DNA of 64,000 nucleotides from Pogostemon cablin. Its lineage: Eukaryota > Streptophyta > Magnoliopsida > Lamiales > Lamiaceae. Shown one piece after another: positions 33,125 to 43,849 of the stretch. Where the stretch lies: assembly GCA_023678885.1 (NCBI GenBank), contig CM042998.1, positions 4,653,820-4,717,819 on the forward strand, given 5' to 3'. Every line of letters starts with the position of its first letter. The first letter of the stretch is position 1. A model generated the notes under the pieces. It made no database searches. It was not told the origin of the DNA and saw only the letters and a list, made by a program, of their open reading frames with translations. The position numbers and the translations under genes are program-made.

Positions 33125-33765
33125 TTGTTCTTTTATTCGACCTAAGTTTCATCTATTCGGCCCAAAATTTTGTTCTATTCGGTCTATATATTTTGTTCAA
33201 TTCGGCCTACACTTTTTTTCCAGAAAAAATTAAAAAAAATCGAATAAAATATTTATTCTATTCGGCCAACACTTTTTGTTCTATTCTGCCAACACTTTTT
33301 TTTCCAGAAAAAATTTAAAAAAAATTCAAAAAAAATATTTTTTCTATTTGGCCTATTCGGCCAACAATTTTGTTCTATTCAGCCAATACTTTTGTTCTAT
33401 TTGGCCAACACTTTTTTTTTAGAAAAAATTTTAAAAAAAATCAGAAAAAATATTTCTTCTATTCGGCCTATTCGGTCAACAATTTTGTTCTATTCGGCCA
33501 ACACTTTTTGTTCTATTCGGCCAACATTTTTTTCAGAAAAAATTAAAAAAAATCGAAAAAAATATTTCTTCTATTCGGCCTATTCGGCCATCAATTTTGT
33601 TCTATTCGGCCAACACTTTTTTTCCAAAAAAATTAAAAAAAAATTGAAAAAAAATATTTCTTCAATTCGACCTATTCGGCCAATAATTTTGTTCTATTCG
33701 GTCAACACTTTTTGTTCTATTCGGCCAACACTTTTTTTCAGAAAAATTAAAAAAAATTCATACGA
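33125..33765. repeat. minisatellite based on TTCTATTCGGCCAACA
   Basis: About 15 occurrences of TTCTATTCGGCC(A/T)A alternate with A/T homopolymer-rich spacers such as CCAGAAAAAATTAAAAAAAA. A higher-order unit of about 100-120 bp is visible. The 125-codon open frame across it is an artefact. Similar inverted flanks (TAGCCACTATT... at 32900 and ...AGAGTGGCTACT at 34010) suggest the array sits in a ~1.1-kb inverted-repeat element. Confidence 0.8.
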
Positions 33766-35138
33766 ATAAAATTAATGCATCTTTTTATATTTTAATAAAT
33801 AAATATATTCATGAGGCATGTAAAAGTAACAAATTAGTGCATTCAATAGATTGTAAAATAAATTATTGTATTTTGGTACTTTTTGGTCAAAAAGAGATCT
33901 CAAACATGTGATCAGTAAGTCCCTTTCAATGGCATTTTGGTCTATTCCATTAAAAGTGGCTAGAATAAATTTTTTTAAGACTTGTGACTACTAAAAATTA
34001 CTTTTAACTAAGAGTGGCTACTTTTTGCCATTATCACTAATTAAAATGTACTCCAGTAAACAATAAATATGCATTAGATAGTTTGGCTTGCAGGTTGCAG
34101 CACTGTTCCCAAGAGCGTGCATGCGGCGTGCGTCTTCAAGTGATTGATTAATGTGCTTGATAGATCTGTCTTATGAAATGAGATCCGTGAGACGGTCTCG
34201 TACAAGTCTTTGCCTTATATTTTATGATAATATTATAGTAATATATTTTAATTTTAAGTTATTTCCTCTTTAATTATAATGGTGCAACATATCATTCAAA
34301 CGAGAAAAGTACGGGTTTTATATCTTTTTTTTCTAAAACGATAATCATATAAATAACTCAAAAATAAATACAACGACGTGACTAACTAGCCAAGAGCATC
34401 GTCTAAGCGGACTCGGCTGAACCCTACAAATTCTCGAGGGAACAGAAAACACCCCACTAAAAGGGGACACACACACGGGACTCGACCACCTCAATTAAGA
34501 GGAATACCACTCCCACGAGGGGAGATTAAACCACTCCACGAAGGGAGACTGAAACAATTGAAAATATCAAGAATCGCTACAAATCTCACAAATTCAAACT
34601 ATTGCAAAAGCAACCTAAGAAAGACCAAATCTAAAGGGACCCAAAGGAAAAGAAAAAGCATAAAAAATTAAAAACAGTAGAGAAGCAGATGTGACTGAAA
34701 AGAAGAAAAAATAATTAGATGAAGAGCCTCCTCTCCCCCATTCACCACACCTTGAGATCCACCGCCAGATCCTGGACCCACCACTACCAAAAATGGCCAA
34801 TTCCCTCTAAAACCCTCTCAGAACTGGGATCCTCTCGCAAGGTTGGAGAAGAGCCACCCTCTGATGCCTTCCAACATTTCACAATTAGCACAAAACCCGG
34901 GGCTGTACAGATCTAAAGTCCCAAAGCAAGAGGACAGATCTAAAGTCCCCACAGAAAGAAGGGCAAAATCGCACACCTCCATATCACAGAAGGGAGTATC
35001 TAAGTGATGAGAGGGAGAGGGAGAGGGAAGAAGAACAAACAGACCTGGGGTCATAGGAGCCTCGCCGGCGGCCTTGAGACCACCGGCGAGTGACGGCTGG
35101 AGCGGGTACAGGTTTTGGGAGAAAGGGAGAAGGACGGC

Positions 35139-35334
35139 TATAGATGATAGAGTGAAAAGATAATTGTATTGATAATATTGGAGAAGATATATACAGATTA
35201 CAACAACCAAAGAATGTAGACAACAACCGATATGGGACTAACTAAATACAATATCCTTAATGTACAGATTACAATAATCAAAGAATGTATACGACAACTG
35301 ATGTGGGACTAACCAAATAGAATATTCTCTAATA
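35139..35334 (-). repeat. 3' LTR of the Copia element
   Basis: 196 bp, pairs with 40366-40559. It contains two related blocks, each with CGACAAC(C/T)GATGTGGGACTAA-type sequence. Confidence 0.92.
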
Positions 35335-35349
35335 CGCTCCCTCAATATG

Positions 35350-36703
35350 GCGGACGGATTACTACGCCAATCTTGGACATAAGTAAGGCAAGCCGCGGAC
35401 CCGACAATGGTTTGGTAAGGGCGTTAGCTAGTTGATCGGAGGAAGAAACATGAGTTACCCGAAGTTGTGATTGTTGGACAAGATCTCAAACGAAGTGATA
35501 ATCAATAGCGATATGCTTCATTCGAGAGTGGAAAACAGGGTTTAAACAGAGGTAGGTAGCACTAACATTATCATAATAAATTGCAGGAGTTGATGAACCC
35601 GTCGATACACATAGTTCTGATAGAAGGGAACGAGTCCATTGCACTTCTGCAGTGGCAGAGGCGATAAAGCGATACTCAGCCTCAGTCGAGGAACGAGCTA
35701 CAGTCCTCTGTTTGCGGGACCTCCAAGAAATGGGATTATCCCATATGAAGACAATATAAGCTTCAGTGGAGGATCGAACAACAATATCACCAGCTCAGTC
35801 AGCATCTATGAAACAATGTAAGCTTAGAGGAGAGTCCCTCCGTAGATGAAGCGAGACATGACGTGTGCCATTCAGATATCGTAGAAGGCATTTAACTCCT
35901 CCCCAGTGTGTAACTGTTGGTGCATGCTTGAATTGAGACAGCTTGTTAACAGTATAGGCTATATCAGGGCGAGTTAAGAGAATGTACTGGAGACTGCCAA
36001 GGACTTGGCGATAACTGGATGTATCATAAGGATCTGTTCCATCCTTCAAAGTGAATTTAGCCCCCGCAGGTAAAGGAGTAGAAACTGGTTTAGCTGATAA
36101 CATATTGTGCCGAGATAAAAGATCAGTGAGATACTTGTACTGAGATAGATGACATCCATCAGCAGTACGGTGAACTTCAATGCCCAAGAAGTAAGAAAGA
36201 GAACCTAGATCTTTGATGGAGAAGTGGGATGCCAACGCAGCTGCAAATTCTTTAAGAAAAATAGCATTACTGCCAGTAAGTACCAAATTATAAACGTACA
36301 CCAAGAAATATGCTAGGATTCCATGATGATGATAGACAAATAACAACTCATCCGACTTTGTACAGTGGAAGCCATACGACACCAAAAAACTGCGAAGAGC
36401 ATAATACCATGTACGGGGAGCTTGCTTGAGACTGTAGATGGACTTATGTAATCTGCAGACATGAGTAGGGCAATCAGAATCAATAAAACCTGGTGGTTGG
36501 GTCATATAAACTTCCTGTTATAGTGTCGTGAAGAAAGCATTGTTGACATCAAATTGATGAAGAGGCCACCGCTTAGAAACTGCATTGCTCAGAGCAACAC
36601 GAATACTTGTGGGTTTGACTACAAGGCTGAAAGTTTTAGAAAAATCAACACCCGATTGTTGATGGAAACCTTTCGCAACAAGTTTGGCTTTGTAACGATC
36701 CAT
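35350..36703 (-). pseudogene. Copia reverse transcriptase and RNase H, catalytic YVDD changed to YVYN
   Basis: The reverse-transcriptase N-terminal part (36703-36518) shows YKAKLVAKGFHQQSGVDF and FDVNNAFF. The next frame (36505-35795) shows SLKQAPRTWYYAL, then FLVYVYNLVLTGSN, YFLGIEVHRTADG, and PDIAYTVNKLSQF. Family members have YVDD where this copy has YVYN (36287-36298), so both catalytic aspartates are lost. RNase H follows from DAD near 35800 with RTVARSSTEAEY, and a HIAIDYHFV block near 35490, with stops between. The copy cannot encode an active polymerase. Confidence 0.9.
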
Positions 36704-36736
36704 AGAACCATCAGGTTTTCGTTTGATACGAAAAAC

Positions 36737-38119
36737 CTATTTACATCTGATAACATTCTGAGAAGTAGAGATAGGGACAAGAGACCACGTTCCATTTTTA
36801 ACTAGGGCATTAAATTCAGCAGTCATGGCGTTGCGCCAACATGAAGATGTCAAAGCCTGTGAGACAGAAGTGGGTTCAATATCAGTGAGTAAAGAAGAGG
36901 CATAGCAATACCTGAGATTTGGTTTGCGGATGTTGTTTTGAAAATAAGTGATCATCGGATGTCGAGGTGGTAGGGGAGGTGAAGGAGGACGCGGAAGGGT
37001 GGTCTGCACAGATGTCGGCATCATAGTTGTTGTTGGCGAATGAGGGATCGAAGGCACGGGCGTGGCTCCAGATGGTGGTGCATTTGCTCGGAAAGAGAGA
37101 GAAGGTGGTATAGGTGGGGAAGAGATGTCAAGAGGTAGTAGGGATTCAGTAGGAGTTTGAAGCCTATATTTGAACGGAAAGATGTGTTCTGCAAAATCTA
37201 CATATCGAGACGTATAGACTCTGTTTGTGTGACGATCAAGGCGAAGATATGCACTTTGAGTGAGTGAATACCCTACAAAGACACAAGGTGAAGATCGATT
37301 TTCAGATTTATTTGTGGTGTAAGGTCGAAGCCAAGGGTAGCACTGACAACCAAAAACCCGAAGTTTTGAAATATTAGGGGGTTTATGAAATAACTTTTCA
37401 TAGGATGATTTCATATGTAGGTTAACTTTAGGAATATGGTTAATGATGTATGTAGTTGTAGAAATGGCGTAAGACCAGTATTGAAGAGGCATTGAGGCAC
37501 CATGAAGAAGAGCAAGTCCTGCGTCAACTATATGGCGATGTCGCCATTTTGATGCACCATTGTGTTCAGGAGTATGAAGAGATGTGGTTATGTAAGTGAT
37601 GCCATGTTGTGTTAAGAAAGGGCGCAAGACAATGTACTCACCACCATTATCATAATACAATGTGCGAATGCGAGTATTATGATAATTTTCAACCAAGGCT
37701 TTGAAGGCAATAAATGTGGGAAGGACATCAGACTTGCGTTTGAGAGGATATAACTAAACATATATAGTAAAGTGATCAACAAAGAGAACATAATATTTAT
37801 AACCATCATAAGACATTACTGGTGAGGTCCAAACATCATAAAACAATAATTCAAGAGGCATATAGGATTTCAAGGATGACTCATCAAACGAGAGTTTATG
37901 ATTCTTTATGCACTTGCAGGAATCACAACAAAATTCAAAAGACTTCAAGACAGGTAAATTATTGCTAGACAAAGCATGAGAAAGTATTTTTGGTGAGGGA
38001 TGACCTAGATGAGTATGCCACAAGATAGTAGAGTGGCGAGCAGAAGTGAGGGCATGTGGGAGAGTAGCGGACAGCCAAACGTACATCCCATCAATGCGCG
38101 GCCCCTGCAGAAGAACCAC
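36737..38119 (-). pseudogene. Copia integrase
   Basis: The N-terminal part (38119-37754) holds a zinc-binding H-H-C-C region: HTHLGHPS then FCCDSCKCIKNHKL. The core continues in 37809-37612 and 37696-36737 with YYDNGGEY, HNGASKWRHRHIVD, and the C-terminal RVFGCQCYPWLRPY and KSENRSSPCVFVGYS. The tail is proline-rich. Frame changes near 37750 and 37690 and a stop near 36736 interrupt it. In intact elements this enzyme inserts the cDNA into the genome. Confidence 0.88.
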
Positions 38120-38466
38120 CCTGACTGTCGATCCTTCACCTGAAAAAGAGAAGAAGAGAACAAAATATCAATGTTATTCTGCTGGCAAAGCTGAGAGACT
38201 GAAATGAGATTTCTGGACATGTTAGGAACAAATAGAGAATCATGGAGATTCAAAGTGGGGAGAGTGGGAAAGGAAAGACAACATGTATGAGAGATTTGTA
38301 ACGATGTACCATCACCAACAATTATATGATCAGTCCCCTCGTAAGGAGAATGAAGCGACATATTGGCCAAATCGGTGGTGATATGGTGAGAGGCTCCCGA
38401 GTCTAGCACCCAACCAGGATGCGAAGGACCAGAGACCAGTGTTTTTATAACTGGACTGGAGGTCAA
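38005..38466 (-). pseudogene. Copia aspartic protease
   Basis: The frame contains GWVLDSGASHHIT, with the DSGA active-site motif of Copia proteases, and LFVPNMSRNLISVSQL, the usual C-terminal block. The N-terminal side is cut by the 0.8-kb insertion ending at about 38470. It overlaps the start of the integrase region in another frame. Confidence 0.85.
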
Positions 38467-38469
38467 ACC

Positions 38470-39300
38470 AGTGTCCCCAACGGTTCGAGGTCGGATCGGT
38501 CGGACCGGTCGAACCAGCGGTTCAACCGGAAAAAAGAAATATACTTATTTTTAATTATATTTTAAAACAACTATTAGAAGAAATTATATAATAAATATTT
38601 TATAATTAAAAAAATAACATGGATGTCCAACGCTTATTCTTAATTAGGCCCATTTCCATGTATAGGCCCACTAGCACCCAATTATTAAAATTAAAATCCA
38701 ATATAAAATCTAGAAGGGAAGATTGATAGGGTTTCATGACTTCATTCCCTGTTCACCGCCGTCCCCCCCCCCCCTTTCTCCCTCACACACACGCATACTC
38801 TCTGTCTCAAGAGCCACAGCCGAGTTCTCTCCCTAATTGTAATCGAACATTTCTCTCCCTTTCTCTGTCACTCTATCTCTCTCCCTCCAAACAACTGAAT
38901 ATTTCTCCCCTTACTATCTCACTCTCCTCTCCAAACAGCGTTCTCTCCCAAAATGTAACTGGAAATTAGTGAAAAGTTTGCTGGACTTAAGGGTTTGTGG
39001 AGGCATCGGGACTTGACGTCTTCCTCTAATGAAAAGATGGATTTTTTCCCTTTCAATTACTCTTCTGATTCTGGTTTTCGACATGAAGAAATTTCGAGGT
39101 TCATCGTCCATAACAGTATGTGTTTATAAAAAAAATTAACCGGCGATTTATGGCTTCTCCCGGTTTGAGCGGTTTTTCGATTATGACTAGTTCAAAGCGG
39201 TTTAATAATAAGAATAGCTTTAATCTTGTTCTAGACTGGTTTCGGCTCCAGTTCCCAGTTCAACCGATTGAACCGGTCGGTCCGGTCTGGTTTGGTTTTG
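38470..39300. mobile_element. insertion inside the Copia element, ACCGG-rich ends
   Basis: Copia gag ends abruptly near 39300 and the protease starts near 38466. The 0.8 kb between has GGTCGGACCGGTCGAACCAG-type sequence at one end and, inverted, CCGGACCGACCGGTTCAATC at the other. The core includes a (C)11 run at 38763, a CT-rich tract and AT-rich DNA. No target duplication was established. It encodes nothing recognisable. Confidence 0.6.
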
Positions 39301-39319
39301 AAATCACTGCCAGAGACAG

Positions 39320-40216
39320 CCGAGTGAGCGGATGGCGAATAGTAAACGTGCTGATCGAGTGTTCGAGTAGGAGAAACATTTATTTGTGGAGGCAAATCAG
39401 GACAGTGACGAGCCGAGTGGCCTTGAACGCCACATAGTTGGCAGCGCCCCTGAAACCAGGGTGTGCGTGGGGTGTGGTGTTAGATTGAGCTGTCCGATAA
39501 GGGGCACGATTGGTCGTGCCAGTTTGTCGCTGGTTGGAGCATCCTGTAAGGGCTGAGGGACGACGTCCAGTGGAAGCAACAAATGCAGTTGCAGGTGGCA
39601 CTATCGGAGCGGGCGGCCGACTTTCTAACTGTGCTTCCATGCTTAGAAGTTTCTCATGTAATTCATCAAAGGAAATTGGAGAGTCTTGGGCTTGTATGGC
39701 AAGACCAATTTCCTTGTATGAATCATCTAGTCCATTGAGAACTTTCAGAACAAGATCCTCCGGATCAATGGACACCCCCAATAAAGAAAGATCATCAACA
39801 ACTCCCTTTATTTCAAGCATAAAATCTGTGATAGATTTCGTACCTTTAATCGGATTGTGAATCCAATTCTTGAGAGCGAGAATACAGCCCCTAGAGGATT
39901 TATCGTAAATCGAAGCAAGAGTTGTCCACGCCTGATGAGAGGTGGTGGCAGAAGCGATGAACGAGATCATCGTCGGCGTAATAGAGCCGATCAGCGCGCT
40001 TAAGATCAACTGATCTTGGCGCTGCCAGTATGCATAGTAGGGGTTTGGAACAGGGGTGTTGTTGATGGTGATGGTCTTGGCAGGGCAGGGATAGGTTCCG
40101 TCAACAAATCGGAACAGATCGTAGCCAGAGAAGAGTGTTCGCATTTGAAAACTCCATGCTACATAGTTCGCCGATGTAAGTTTGAGTGGGCCTTGAGATG
40201 TGGTGTTGAAGGCCAC
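39320..40216 (-). pseudogene. Copia gag (UBN2-type) with CCHC zinc knuckle
   Basis: The frame opens at 40216 (MAFNTTSQGPLKLTSANY) and runs to 39380, with WSFQMRTLFSGYDLFRFVDG, then AWTTLASIYDKSSRG, KGTKSITDFMLEIKG and LVLKVLNGLDDSYKEI, the usual Copia gag blocks. The nucleic-acid-binding knuckle CQLCGVQGHSARHC lies in another frame at about 39395-39445, after a frameshift near 39450. Gag forms the virus-like particle. Apart from that frameshift and the insertion downstream this is the best preserved coding part. Confidence 0.9.
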
Positions 40217-40365
40217 AAGGCTAGGCAGGGCATCTGATGGGGTGGCTGTGATGTTGCTTTCGTCAACAGTAATGGTGAATGACGAAAGAAAAAAAAATAA
40301 AATTCAAGGGCTGAGAGGATTGTGGAGGATAAGTAAGGTGTTAGCCAATTAGGCTCTGGTTACTA

Positions 40366-40559
40366 TATAGATGATAGAGTGAAAAGATAATTGTATTGAT
40401 AATATTGGAGAAGATATACAAATTACAACAACCAAATAATGTAGACAACAACCGATGTGGGACTAACTAAATACAATATCTCTAATGTACAGATTACAAT
40501 AATCAAAGAATATATACGACAACCGATGTGGGACTAACCAAATATAATATTCTCTAATA
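40366..40559 (-). repeat. 5' LTR of the Copia element
   Basis: 194 bp, pairs with 35139-35334. On the - strand it is followed by GTAACCAGAGCC, close to the initiator-tRNA-Met primer-binding consensus TGGTATCAGAGC. Confidence 0.92.
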
Positions 40560-40634
40560 GCGGCAATTAGGAATTTCTCAAGGGAGAGAAAAAGATAGAG
40601 AGAGAATATTTTCTCAGGGTTTTATATCTTTTTT

Positions 40635-41620
40635 AATGTTGAATGTTACAACATGGTATAAAACTTCGTACCCTAAATTTTTTAAAATAATTTTTAAAAA
40701 TAGTCGCATATTAACATTCTTTTTATTAATTAAAACTGACATTTTCAATACTCCATAAACATTTATATATTTCATATTAAAAAAAAATTCAAAATATTAT
40801 TTGCAAAACTTTATATGGAGTAAATTATATATAAAAGCAGTTTTCAAGTCAATGACACACCCTTCAAGAGTCAAGACACCCTTCAAATATTAATACGAGC
40901 CATAACAAAAGAGGAGAAATTTTAAAAGAATATCAAAGTTCGTGCTTATAAAGGATGAAAAATCATTTCTTGTATTATTTTCAAAATAATTGGCTGCCAC
41001 ATTTAAATGACACATAACAAGCTTTCGTTTGTGAATGTATTCATCTCTGGATATAAAAATTCTTTATTTTCATGTTCTGTTCGGTTGCAACAACCGAATA
41101 AATATAAGATTTATAAGGGTAATTATGTCTATTTATATAATTTTGGGGTACGTATAGTAATTCTGGGGTCACTTACTATTGGATACATAAAATAATACAT
41201 AATTGCTATAAACTACATGACTCAAAGCACTAATACTCATAACTACACAATTATGATTGTGATACCATAAATACCCCTATGTGATTGCACAATTTGTTTG
41301 CACAAATTTATTTTGCACAATTTGTTTGCACAAATTTATTTTGCACAATTTTGTTTTGCACAATTTGGTTTGCACAATTTTATTTTTGCACATTTTAAGT
41401 TTCGGCGGAAGTCCGGCGACGGAGGTCAGGCGGGGGTCCGGCGACCAGCCGGCGGCAGTCCGTTGGTGGTCCAGCGATCGGCTGACGGTGGTCCGGCGCC
41501 GGTCCTACGGTGGTGTGGCAGTAGGTGGGTGGGTGGGTGGGTTGGTGAGGGGTAGGGTTTGTGGTTTAAAAGTGTATGGAATTATAAGGTTATATTTGGT
41601 ATTTACTTTAATATTTTGTA
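40635..41620. other. spacer with short repeats, no gene
   Basis: 41075-41165 repeats part of the palindromic/Mutator-like sequence seen at 5335-5425. 41285-41395 is an array of TTTGCACAA units. 41405-41560 is GC-rich with GTCCGGCGA and GGTGGGTGGGTGGG motifs; its 159-codon frame has no family resemblance. Confidence 0.55.
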
Positions 41621-41902
41621 CTTCCTCCGTCCCACACTTATGTTCACACTTTCCGTTTTCATCCGTCTCACGCTTATATTCACCACCCAAAAAAGAAAAC
41701 TTCACATTAACCAACAAAATCAAAAGTTATCTTAATTTCAAAAATACTACTCCCACCTAACACATATAACATACTTTATAATTTATTTATTACCTAAAAA
41801 TACCACAATACGCCTAAAAAGTCAATAAAGTTGGTCAAAAAGTAACTTTTCTTAAACTCCGTATCTACAGTGTCGGTGAACTTAACTATGGTACGGAGAG
41901 AG
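41621..41902. mobile_element. Stowaway-type MITE
   Basis: Termini CTTCCTCCGTCCC and, inverted, CTCTCTCCGTACC. TA duplications lie at 41619-41620 and 41903-41904. An interior block is shared with 5447-5575. Confidence 0.82.
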
Positions 41903-42201
41903 TATATGAGAGTAATTATTTGAACTCATTGTATCTCATAGTAATTTAGGGTAAAAGTGTGTACCTATTAGTGGTTTTCTCGTAATCTTGGGTGAAATGG
42001 AATGAGTATTTTTTTTATCGGATAGATAACTTTAAGAGATTTCCTATTTCCCTATTTCATACTCCTACTTCATCTTGGATTTCAAGTGGATAAGGAGTGA
42101 CACATCATCCCTTTTCAAATTTCATAACTTGAATAGGGAATTCCAATTCTTTAAAACCTGTTCATCGCTATTCCGGTGCTCATGCCACATAACATACATA
42201 T

Positions 42202-42568
42202 CACTAAAAAAATGTAAACGGAATATTCCGTTGGTAAAATTTTTTATTCTATTATTAAATTGGTTTATCAACGGATTAGTAACGAAATTTGTTGGTAAAT
42301 TTTAAGTGGTAAGGTGGTGGTTGATAAATTTCTAGCAACATAAATTTAATTTCATTGGTAATCCGTTGCTAATAATTTCGTTGGTAATTTATATAATGAT
42401 TCTCTTGTAATCCGTTGGTAATTACCAACGGATTGAATCTCATTGGTAAAATAGATAATAAATCCGTTGATATTTCGCTGCTAAAAGAAAAATATCATTT
42501 TTATTGATAATCCATTGATAATTATTAATAGATTGAATTCCATTAGTAAAAAATAATTTTTTTAAGTG
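42202..42568. mobile_element. CACTA-type non-autonomous element, 3-bp target duplication TAT
   Basis: Left end CACTAAAAAAATG; right end, inverted, CACTTAAAAAAATT. TAT flanks it at 42199-42201 and 42569-42571, the 3-bp duplication typical of CACTA transposons. The interior is filled with (A/T)CCGTTGGTAA-type subterminal repeats in both orientations, for example GGTAATTACCAACGGATT at 42416-42433. 367 bp, non-coding. Confidence 0.82.
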
Positions 42569-42698
42569 TATAAAAATTATATAAATGTATTTATGTTCAA
42601 GAAGATGTATATAAATATAAATTTATCAATCAGATATACTTATAGATGTAAAATATTTATAAATCCCTTGGTCCCATATAGTATATAAAATATTTATA

Positions 42699-42883
42699 AC
42701 TCTCTTTGTCCGCTTTAAAGCGTTAATTTTTTCCATTTTTGACGTCTTTCTTAAAGGATCTCATTTCCCTTTTTAATACATGAGACATACACACACTCTT
42801 TAATACAATTAAAATATGGTGTTCACACACCCATTAATACAATACAAAAAGCAAATAAGACTCGTTGAAACGAATGGAGGAAG
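42699..42883. mobile_element. Stowaway-type MITE (diverged)
   Basis: The ends ACTCTCTTTGTCCGCTTTAA and, inverted, CTTCCTCCATTCGTTTCAAC are similar, with TA at 42697-42698 and 42884-42885. Confidence 0.6.
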
Positions 42884-42885
42884 TA

Positions 42886-43849
42886 ATACTTAATTAGATT
42901 GGCAAAAACTTGTGTGTCCCGGGACACACCGTGCTCCATGGGAACACTCAATTAGATTAAAGTGTAATAGATTTTGTAACGGGACTAGCTATTCGCACCT
43001 CCAGAATTACTAAATATGCTTCATTTTTACTAAATAAACCCCAATATATTTTAATAAAATATATGCATATTACTAAACATACCCTAATAATGACAATTTT
43101 GACCTTTTAATTATAAATCTCATTTTTAGTTATGCTCACATTATGAACAGCAATGAAAGAAACGCTGCAACGATCTTGATGAAGCTCCGCATTTCTTCTT
43201 CAAATCTATCTACGAACTCATACATCTAATCAATATAATTATTATTTTTGAATAAAAAAATAGTTTGTTTTAATTTTGCTACGCTTAATTTAATTTTGAA
43301 TTTGTCTTACATGCATCTCTAAATATGCATATATGTGAATTGACTAAGGGATAAAGATCGTATTGTGGAAAAGTTCACGATCGAGGATAACATCTAGAAA
43401 GCAAATGATTGAGTGAATTGGGGTTTTTCCTTGGAGTGAGGCTCTTGTGTCTCCGGGACACTGTGCCACTTTGCAATTTTCGTGTTTCTTTACAATTTAA
43501 ACTCCTTAACAATACATAGGTTTAAATAGAATAGGGAAAGTGAAGGGTTATGTTCACATGGGGACACGGACCGTGTCCTCGGGCACACGAGAGCTTTTGT
43601 CTTTTTCTTTTTGTTTGTACTTTCGTTTCCCAACCTGTTTTCAGAGATGGAATTAATGTGTTGAAACAATGTCATCTTCTAAAATCTAAACTCGTGAATG
43701 ATTCGGTTTCTTTTGAAGGCAAAGCAACCCTTCATGTTCCTCTGTATAGATTTCAGTACATTCTTGAAGCCTAATTAGGGTTTAATAAATGAGGTATTGA
43801 TAATAAAGATCTGATCATATAACTTTTGTAAGGGTATTTATGTCATATT
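42886..43849. other. spacer abutting the truncated Gypsy element, no gene
   Basis: It includes three related phrases around GTGTCCCGGGACAC (42930, 43450, 43560) and a Mutator-like block (43000-43090) related to the element at 28629. No LTR of the Gypsy element is found here. Confidence 0.5.

Larger units (their letters stand above)
35139..40559 (-). mobile_element. complete Copia-type LTR retrotransposon
   Basis: Two ~195-bp direct LTRs (35139-35334 and 40366-40559) begin, on the - strand, TATTAGAGAATATT and end CTCTATCATCTATA. The flanks ACGGC (35134-35138) and GCGGC (40560-40564) differ by one base, a probable 5-bp target duplication. On the - strand the element reads LTR, primer-binding-site-like TAACCAGAGCC, gag, protease, integrase, reverse transcriptase, RNase H, purine tract GAGGGAGCG, LTR: the Copia order. 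The LTRs are about 93-95% alike by eye. The coding region has several stops and frameshifts and an 0.8-kb insertion (38470-39300). Confidence 0.93.
34331..40616 (-). mobile_element. LINE-like retroposon (~860 bp) with 18-bp target duplication, split by a Copia element
   Basis: GGGTTTTATATCTTTTTT occurs perfectly at 34313-34330 and 40617-40634. In - orientation the insert begins TGAGAAAATATTCTCTCTC, has a C/T-rich 5' part and a GC-rich CGCCGGCGAGG-type stretch, and ends in an A-rich tail next to the duplication. A long duplication plus an A tail shows target-primed reverse transcription. The 3' part (34334-34560) includes TTTTGAGTTATTTATATGAT. Removing the Copia insertion (35139-40564) leaves about 860 bp. 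No endonuclease or reverse transcriptase is left, so it is non-autonomous, internally deleted, or a retrocopy of an unknown transcript. Confidence 0.75.

Noticed and set aside
33392..33769. 125-codon + strand open frame
   Set aside because: It is produced by the TTCTATTCGGCC minisatellite; the peptide only repeats FSIRPT/FFSEKIKK-like units.
34818..35226. - strand open frames of 130 and 80 codons
   Set aside because: They span the border between the Copia LTR and the retroposon, so they are chance frames across an insertion joint.
41281..41760. 159-codon + strand open frame
   Set aside because: It joins a TTTGCACAA array, a GC-rich repeat and half a Stowaway element; no family resemblance.
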